NCBI GenBank assembly: GCA_964035545.1
Contig: OZ037766.1
Location: 31,751,773 to 31,815,772, forward strand
Length of the DNA: 64,000 bases
Direction: 5' to 3'
From: Bugula neritina
Taxonomy: Eukaryota; Bryozoa; Gymnolaemata; Cheilostomatida; Bugulidae
Position 1 is the stretch's first letter. Each line of letters opens with the position of its first letter. Made by a program: the position numbers and the translations under genes. Below the pieces are notes generated by a model that was not told the DNA's origin, searched no databases, and saw only the letters and a list, made by a program, of their open reading frames with translations. Below, piece after piece: positions 56,554 through 64,000 of the stretch.

Positions 56554-59500
56554 TCAGTCAGAGTCATACTTGAAGACTACACTGAACATGTTTCCACCAC
56601 CGAGTCGACGAGCCAACCAGTGGTTCTTAATGAGAGCCACCTTGAGGGAGTCACAGAGGAAGTGGGTGGAGAGGTTAGTGTGGATACTCCGTCCCATACC
56701 CTCCAGAATCAGCAAGTCTGTCTCCAGCTCCACCAACTTTGAGCACAAATTTTCATCAACGAACCTACAATGTAGGTACAGCACAACACAGTGAGCCCGT
56801 GACCTGCTGTAACTTTAACATGAGCTACCACAGTTTCAACATCAATTACCACAGTTGAAACATCAACTACGACAACATTAACATCAACTACTACAGTTTA
56901 GACATCAGAAGCTACTAGAGTTGTTACAATAGTGTTAGGAGCTGCACCTTAGGTCGAGGCACGGAGATGCTTGCCCAGTTTCCATGACTAGTAAACCGCC
57001 ATCTTTTGTGGCCTGCGATATGATTGGACAGTCGGCTGCGATCCTTTTTATTAGAATATTCAGCTCAAGGAAAGTGATGTCATTGACAACGGGTTCAGAG
57101 TTAGCGCAGAGTACCACCTGAATATGTATAGTATGTATAGTATATAGTATACAGTATACAGTATATTCTATATATACAGTATACACATTATATACAGCAT
57201 ATACTGTATATAATGTGTATACTGTGTATACAGTATATACAGTATATTCTATCTATACAGTATACACATTATATATACAGTATATACAGTACACACTGTG
57301 TATACTGTATACACAGTAGACATACAATGTGCGTGCGAGGAACCTACTTTAGTTCCCTGTCGCAGAAATTCTCGGGCTAGTGGTATTATGCCAAGGACTA
57401 TGTCGGCCCCGCTATTATCACAGAATATGCCGACACATCTGTACGGAGGTCGTGAGGTCATCCTCTCCAGCCAGCGATCTAAATCATCATGTAGCCACGG
57501 TCTCTCTGTCAACAGGATATTACATCACAGGATATTATGTAACAGGATGTTACATCACGAGATATTACGTCACACGATATTACATTACAGGATATGACAT
57601 CACAGTATATTATGTCACATGATCTTACATCACATGATATTATGTCACAGGATGTTACATCACAGGATATTATGTCACAGGATATTACATCACATGATAT
57701 TACGTCACAGGATGTTACATCAGGGGATATTACCAAAGAGTAAAGCCTATTCTCAAATTTCACACTTTTTCTGAAAACAGCTGAAATACAAAATTCAATC
57801 ATAAAAATCAAATGACAACTGAAAAGTTGACAGCTGCTAATAGCTAGTCTGATTAGCAGTGGGCATTGACTAACCCACCCTGTAACTTGGAGAGGGCAAC
57901 ATCAAAACTCAGACTATCACTCTCTAGCATTTCCACCACAGCCTTCGCCCCCCAATCAAACAAGTTGCCGGCTAAGACCCCTTTAGCCAACGCCATCCAT
58001 CTGTCATATACACCAAGCTAAAAGAGAGAGAGAGCAGTCTACAGCAGTGTCAGAATGACAGTTGCTACTAGTAGTTATATAGTATGGCACATGACGGTAG
58101 CAAACGTGTTTCAGCTCACATTACTTGTAAATAATCATTACAAACTAAAAATTAGGCAAGTTTGTAATTCTATCCCAGTAACCTTACTTGATCTAGCTTC
58201 TGTATTCTAGAGCTGAATAAATGCAGGCTGTCTTCATTCTCTCGTTGCTTGTCCTAAAAGTATCGTATTTCCCACTAAAGTTATAAACAATGAGTAGTAT
58301 TGCTCAGTATCGACTATCTAATACTTGAGGAGAAAACACGCAGCGTGAGGAAAGGAGAAAAACTAAACATGTGAGAGCAGAGCAACTGGGAGTTGTCTAC
58401 ACAAAGGAGAAGTAAGACTTGGGGGGTTGACTGTACCTTGAGATATATATCTGTGAAGAGAGCGTTGTGTAGGCACTGTTCTCTCATGTCTAGTAAACTA
58501 CGTACAGTCAAAGACCCATAGGCTCTACAACAGCATGGTATATATCAATATGAGGATACAACTAAATGCAATATTAGAGTGTAATAATATAAACATCACT
58601 TTTGTCATATTATTTCATGCTGAGTTGGTAGACAGAGTAGATATTATAGTGAGATATTCTATACTCACTTAGGGTTGGTAGACAAAGTAAATACTATAAT
58701 GAGGTATTCTATACTCACGTAGGGTTGGTAGACAGAGTAGATATCATAGTGAGATACTCCATACTCACGTAGGGTTGGTAGAAAGATTAGATATTATAGT
58801 GAGGTATTTTATACTCACGTAGAGTTGGTAGACAGATTAGATACTATAGTGAGATACTCCATACTCACGTAGGGTTGGTAGACAGATTAGATATTATAGT
58901 GAGATATTCTATACTCACGTAGGGTTGGTAGACAGATTAGATATTATAGTGAGATATTCGTTGGAGAATGACCTTGCCCTTTCAGTCACATTCTTAATAT
59001 TTTTTTGACTTTCAGCAGCACGTTCAGTAAACTATAAACATGAAATATATTTATAATATACTGAACTATTGAACAACAGAACTATTGAACTGCTGAACTA
59101 TTGAACTATTGAACTACTGAACTATTGAACTGCTGAACTATTGAACTGCTGAACTATTGAACTACTGAACTATTGAACTATTGAACTGCTGAACTATTGA
59201 ACTATTGAACTGCTGAACTATTGAACTACTGAACTATTGAACTGCTGAACTATTGAACTATTGAACTACTGAACTATTGAACTGCTGAACTATTGAACTA
59301 TTGAACTACTGAACTATTGAACTGCTGAACTATTGAACTACTGAACTATTGAACTGCTGAACTATTGAACTGCTGAACTATTGAACTACTGAACTATTGA
59401 ACTATTGAACTATTGGAATTTATGTTTTTGCTTCAGAAGAATTAGTATATTAATAGTAATAATTTCAATTTATTTCTTCCAAAGATAAATGTGGCCTGGG

Positions 59501-62500
59501 AACCACATTAGGATACCTTAGGAAGAGACTCCTGGAAACAGTTCAACCAATACTTTCTAGCCTCAGCATCCTGAGTCAAATCTACTTCATCAGGAAGATA
59601 GAGAGCAGGTTTAGTTAGCAGAGGAAATGTTATAAGAGGAGACGTGTGCCGACTTATCTGGAACGCCTCAAACTAAAACACATTACACATAAGATAGTTA
59701 TCAGTCTAAGAAAGCCTCAAAATTAAATAAAATAAAAACAAAACTAAATTGAAAAGTAGACAAACTAAGAACTTAAACCGTTTAAAAATGCTGCCGATAA
59801 ATCAGAAAAAGAAATAAAACTTTCATGAGCTGACAGGATTGTGCAGCTGAAAGCAGAATGCAGAACGTTTACTACTCACCATGTTTGTGGACTGCTGTCG
59901 GGGGCTGGTGAGGCCAGAGCTGCCGAGGTAACTCTCCCCCCAGGAGTACTGGTCAATATCGTCCTCGTCAGCACCCTTCAGGTACGCACCGATAGCTCCA
60001 AGGTAGCCTTCATGGCGCAGAAACAGCGCCTGGATGCGACCCTGAAAGACACACACAGTCGCTGCTTGGAAGGAAAACACCATATAATGGAGAGTGTGGA
60101 ATATACTACACAAGAGTTGATGGTACAGTGGATTGAATATACTACACAAGAGTTAATTGGTACAATGGATTGAATATACTACACAGGATGCTATGGTGGA
60201 TTGAATATACTACACAGGATGCTACAGTGGATTGAATATACTACACAGGATGCTACAATGGATTGAATATACTACACAGGATGCTACAGTGGATTGAATA
60301 TACTACACAGGATGCTACAGTGGATTGAATATACTACACAGGATGCTACAGTGGATTGAATATACTACACAGGATGCTACAGTGGATTGAATATACTACA
60401 CAGGATGCTACAGTGGATTGAACATATACTTTATTGCCAGGATTTGGTCAAGTACAGCCAGTACCAACAGAGTACTTGATGGTTAGTTAAAAGGTCATGT
60501 GACTGACCTGTGACAGTCATGTGACCGACCTGTGACAGTCATGTGACCGACCTGTGACCAATAGTTGATGGCATGTGAAATAGGGTGCATAGTATGAGGA
60601 TGACCACGTATAAAGAAGCCACCAAAGTAGATCTTGTCAATGTTGTGGAGTCTAGCGGAGAGGCATGCTATCTGCCCGATGTCGTTACATATGAAGTATA
60701 GGAGACTCTGGGCTACGTCAGAGGCACTGTATTCCTGGCCTGTGAACCAATGATACAGTATTCTAGATATGCAGGTGTTGAAGGAACAAATGCTAGGTCT
60801 CGTGACACAAAAGAATTCTATGTTTTATCTTGTTTAACTGGAAATATAATGGAATCCAGGTAAAAATAATGTATAGACTACAGAGCATACCTCTTACATC
60901 ATCTATCAGGCGACCTGTTCATAGCTCAATAATAGGTATAAATGTTCAGGCTGTAGCCTAACTGAGCATAACAAAGGTATGGTTGAGCAGCAAAGTGGTA
61001 ATGTATGTTGAGTGTTAATACTCGTGATCAAACAATCATTTGAGTTAATCCGGTGATCTGAGTGAGACAGTAAAACAGGGTGCAAGAAATATGGGTAACA
61101 TTAGAGGAAATGGTTTAGGATTGATCAGTGATAAAATTAGTAGTAAAGAGAGGCAAAGATGAAAAACTGAAGTGAAGTTAGGTTTCTTTGTGACCAACAT
61201 ACATGTAAACAGTTGTATCACTCTTACAGGTTGAAATAGTTTCGACAACTTGCACAGATAGACTCTACGAGTGATTATTGTAATGAAATAGTTGATCTGA
61301 AATGGTTATGAATGAAAATCGAAAATATCTGCTGCATTATCAGTAAAAACACTTCCGTAAATATCCAATCAGAAGTCAAAATAGATATGTCTCCTTTACA
61401 CGAGCATTGAGTATTAATAAATCACCCACATACAACATCACCTGACGCCAAAGTTTGATGATCTAAAGTAAAAGTAAAAAACTTCCATCACAAAAAGTGA
61501 GTTTAGTGTAGCACAACTTAGGCAAGATGAGTGGCCAACAGCAATTGGCAGTTTATTTAGAGATAAGTGATGTGATGACATCATGTGAGAGAGTGTAGAG
61601 TATTGAATATTAATCAGCAGACGTCTGCAACTACTTACTCTATCTAAGGAGAAGAGTGGAAACAGCTATTACTCACTAACTTGCAATAAAATTACCAAGA
61701 AAATATGATGGTATATTCAACTGACTTAAACTATAATAGATGCGTTTATTACCCATGACTCTAGTAACTTTCCCAAAGCTACTTGCGAGCAAATCTCCAG
61801 GTAGACCAAGTGTATCTACACCCCCACCTCCGTATATATCCTGTACTAGTAAGTCTACCTGCAAGTATATATCCTGTACTAGTATATCTACCTGTAAGTA
61901 TATACCCTGTACTAGTATATCTACCTGTAAGTATATATCCTGTACTAGTATATCTACCTGTAAGTATATATCCTGTACTAGTATATCTACCTGTAAGTAT
62001 ATATCCTGTACTAGTATATCTACCTGTAAGTATATATCCTGTACTAATATATCTACCTGTAAGTATATATCCTGTACAAGTATATCTACCTGTAAGTATA
62101 TATCCTGTACTAGTACATCTACCTGTAAGTATATATCCTGTACTAGTATATCTACCTGTAAGTATATATCCTGTACTAGTATATCTACCTGTAAGTATAT
62201 ATCCTGTACTAGTATATCTACCTGTAAGTATATACCCTGTACTAGTATATCTACCTGTAAGTATATATCCTGTACTAGTATATCTACCTGTAAGTATATA
62301 TCCTGTACTAGTATATCTACCTGTAAGTATATATCCTGTACTAGTATATCTACCTGTAAGTATATATCCTGTACAAGTAAGTCTACCTGTAAGTATATAT
62401 CCTGTACTAGTATATCTACCTTCAAGTCACCAGAGATAAAAACAAAAGTATTTAACAAGCGTTCAGATTGTTGTAAACTTAGACCAGAGTATAGAAAAGG

Positions 62501-63897
62501 TTCTCTCTCCATCATGAGGACCAGTAAACTCCTTCAGTATTGAGTTATAGCTGTAATTTAGACATTGTTGTCATTCAACTATTTTGAACCAATATGAGCA
62601 AATTTTAAAGTATTACATTTTTGTGGTTTCCAGCGGCAGCGAGTTTGATAAGGTCATCAAACTCGCTGACACCTGTCAGCAGCGAGCCGAGACCCCAGAA
62701 TGTGCCGCCACCCATACTTGTACCGCTGACCCTGGAGTAGGAAGTCTCGGATTCAACCTGCAAAACAAGCAAACCGTTAGCAAACAGATACATGTGTCTG
62801 TACACAATATGTATATAGTGACAGGACTAGCAGGTGTCTGTACACAACATGTATATAGTGACAGGACTAGCAGGTGTCTGTACACAACATGAATAGAGTG
62901 ACAGGACTAGCAGGTGTCTGTACACAGCAGGTATAGAGTGTCAGTACTAGCAGGTGTCTGTACACAACATGTATAGAGTGACAGGACTAGCAGGTGTCTG
63001 TACACAATATGTATAGAGTGACAGGACTAGCTAGCCTTGAGTATGCTGACGCCGGAGCCAATGTTGACAAGCATGTAGGGGAAGATATCGGAAGCGCTGG
63101 GTAGAAACTTGTACTCGCTAGTGCCGGGCTGGGGCTTCTGCTGGTAGACAAATGACTCATCGGGAATACATCTGAGCAGGAAGTTACACCCCTTCACCAG
63201 GCAGTCCATCTCATCCTCTTTATCAATTCTGCAACATGTAAAGATATTTCTATTTATCAACAAATTTTCAAAACAGCACCTCTATAATTTGCTTCTACTT
63301 TCAGGTATTGAAAACTTATAAAACAGACAAGAAAATACATTTTGAGATAGTTCAATTCGCTGCAACTCGAAGGTATTCAAAAGTTCTAGCTTTTCACATT
63401 CGCCATCAACTAAACCTGACATGCAAGTTGCTGTAATTGACAGTCATGTATAGGATTTTAGAGGATATGTAGATCTTTCTTTCAGTTCAGCTGTCAATAT
63501 AAAGAGATAGTAATTCTCCTGCCACCAACGATCATGATGCTGCTTGACCATCCAGCAGAACACAACACGGGTCACGGCAGCACCTTCACCCCCTTTGCTC
63601 CCTCCACCCCCTCTACCCCCTATACTCCTTCCACCCCTGACAGCCACAAGTAACTGTAAAACTGCACAGCCCAGAAGTATAGACTTACTGGCACCCCAGT
63701 TTGCTTGTGATCAACTCTTTATACTTGAAAGCCCCTCCGCCCGTGATTTTCACCGTCTTTCCCATCAGTCTATCCGGCTGATGACGCAGAAGGTTCTGCT
63801 GCACGAAGTTGAGACAAGAACTGATATATTTCGTCTCAAACTTCACAAAGTTTAGCATCTCTACTTCTTTGTCAGTTTCTGTTATGTTATATATACT
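56554..63897 (-). CDS. PANK4: Pantothenate kinase 4 (PanK domain + DUF89 phosphatase), lacks first exon(s)
   Basis: Exons in transcript order: 63689-63897, 63036-63228, 62617-62757, 61769-61858 (minimal), 60552-60734, 59880-60041, 59517-59672, 58919-59031, 58437-58524, 58188-58253, 57879-58017, 57348-57505, 56948-57117, 56554-56764; 692 aa in frame. Vertebrate PANK4 is about 770 aa, so ~80 N-terminal residues lie beyond the window. PanK part: [70 protein letters not shown]89 part: [24 protein letters not shown] (metal-site D-N), VVNDITF (metal-site D), [11 protein letters not shown], and a C-terminus [10 protein letters not shown]. Cytosolic; DUF89 of PANK4 is known to dephosphorylate 4'-phosphopantetheine-type substrates and so limit CoA synthesis. 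Unusually, the Glu and Arg lost in human PANK4 are present here. Introns carry repeats built from splice junctions. Confidence 0.93.
57125..57320. repeat. TATACAGTATACAC short repeat, PANK4 intron
   Basis: Self-complementary TATACAGTATA/TATACTGTATA units between exons ending at 57117 and starting at 57348. Confidence 0.85.
57520..57735. repeat. Repeats derived from an acceptor region, PANK4 intron
   Basis: CAGGATATTACATCACAGGATATTATGTCA units. The acceptor of the exon ending at 57505 reads, on minus, GTAATATCCTGTTGACAG, so the repeat is the polypyrimidine/acceptor region copied upstream. Confidence 0.8.
58625..58968 (-). repeat. ~50-bp repeat containing an exon end and splice donor, ~7 copies
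   Basis: On minus, each unit reads ATAATATCTAATCTGTC, TACCAACCCTAC, then GTGAGTATAG: the last codons of the exon 58919-59031 (..[10 protein letters not shown]) followed by its donor. Most copies keep an intact GTGAGT. Confidence 0.88.
59060..59415. repeat. TGAACTATTGAAC(TG/TA) short-period repeat, PANK4 intron
   Basis: Nine to eleven base units GAACTATT and GAACTACT/GAACTGCT alternate, starting ~30 bp from the exon ending at 59031. Confidence 0.92.
60100..60425. repeat. 31-bp minisatellite, PANK4 intron
   Basis: About 10 copies of a unit containing GATTGAATATACTACACAGG followed by ATGCTACAGTG. Confidence 0.92.
60495..60560 (-). repeat. ~24-bp repeat containing a splice donor, 3 copies
   Basis: On minus, TCACAG then GTCGGTCACATGACTG recurs. 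The first copy is the actual end and donor (CAG/GTCGGT) of the exon 60552-60734. Confidence 0.75.
60735..61768. other. PANK4 intron without notable content
   Basis: About 1 kb of AT-rich intron; no repeat or additional exon recognised. Confidence 0.5.
61832..62430 (-). repeat. 33-bp repeat of exon start plus splice acceptor, 18 copies, open in frame
   Basis: On minus each unit reads TTACAG then GTAGATATACTAGTACAGG and ATATATAC, coding [11 protein letters not shown]. The unit nearest the exon body is CTTGCAG/GTAGACTTACTAG, the true acceptor and start of the 90-nt PANK4 exon 61769-61858 ([13 protein letters not shown]). All 18 units stay in one frame with the exon, and nearly all keep CAG at the junction. 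Confidence 0.92.
62785..63030. repeat. ~40-bp minisatellite ending at a PANK4 splice donor
   Basis: About 6 copies of a unit with GTGACAGGACTAGCAGGTG then TCTGTACACAACATGTATA. The last copy runs into the donor of exon 63036-63228. Confidence 0.88.
63229..63688. other. PANK4 intron
   Basis: AT-rich intron with a pyrimidine-rich CCTCCACCCCCTCTACCCCC stretch near 63585-63640. No further gene. Confidence 0.5.
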
Positions 63898-64000
63898 CTG
63901 TAACAAGCCAACAGCTAATATTAGTAAGCACTGAATAAGATAGTACTAACTAACAGTGGAAATTAGTAACAACTGACAATAGTGAGTATGGAGTGACTCA

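Noticed and set aside
61740-62543. Plus-strand ORFs over the 33-bp PANK4 repeat
   Set aside because: Shadow frames of the minus-strand repeat, which is the strand that matches PANK4.

Overview
The window is a piece of an AT-rich invertebrate metazoan genome. Its genes have many exons with GT-AG introns, signal peptides and receptor domains, plus a pantothenate kinase 4 orthologue, a Ser-tRNA-primed LTR element and very heavy tandem-repeat content. A lophotrochozoan-type animal (mollusc, annelid or bryozoan grade) seems likely, but no marker here fixes the phylum. All gene models below were assembled by hand from reading frame, splice sites and intron phase. Every complete model closes in frame.

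Layout: (1) 465-1524 (+), 3' part of a small single-pass membrane protein with a Lys-rich tail. (2) 2228-15433 (+), receptor A: 17 exons, signal peptide, EGFR-type L1 / furin-like / L2 / Cys-rich ectodomain, one TM helix and a 276-aa tail with no kinase. (3) 17044-19023 (+), a three-exon, 303-aa TM protein with a Tyr-rich tail. (4) 34805-19860 (-), receptor B, an inverted paralogue of A with 17 matching exons. It carries an LTR element (30495-33147) and a MITE (33796-34111) that A lacks. (5) Three tandem paralogues on the minus strand, C1 (42432-37192), C2 (48427-43247) and C3 (55329-49483). Each has ten exons encoding a signal peptide, three Fn3-like domains, a TM helix and a short basic tail. 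(6) 63897-56554 (-), PANK4 (pantothenate kinase domain plus DUF89 phosphatase domain); only its first ~80 residues lie outside.

Main interest: genes 1-5 look like a receptor cluster. They share a TM exon followed by a phase-0 tail exon; most tails end in polylysine, and several carry paired YxxL/I motifs. Receptor A has an ITAM-consensus pair near its C-terminus and C3 has a textbook one. Receptor B has lost A's pair but carries a tandem YDEI array with ITAM-compatible spacing. Receptors A and B also appear to have two galactose-binding-like (FTP/F5-8C type) domains inserted inside the furin-like region, on symmetric phase-1 exons. A kinase-less EGFR-like ectodomain wired to ITAM-like motifs, next to Fn3x3 receptors with an ITAM, is my candidate for an undescribed signalling system.

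Second theme: in PANK4 several tandem repeats are amplified splice junctions (18 copies of one exon start with its acceptor, about 7 copies of another exon end with its donor). Long gene-free stretches are introns or intergenic DNA dominated by micro- and minisatellites, listed individually. I see no rRNA, no functional tRNA and no CRISPR array.
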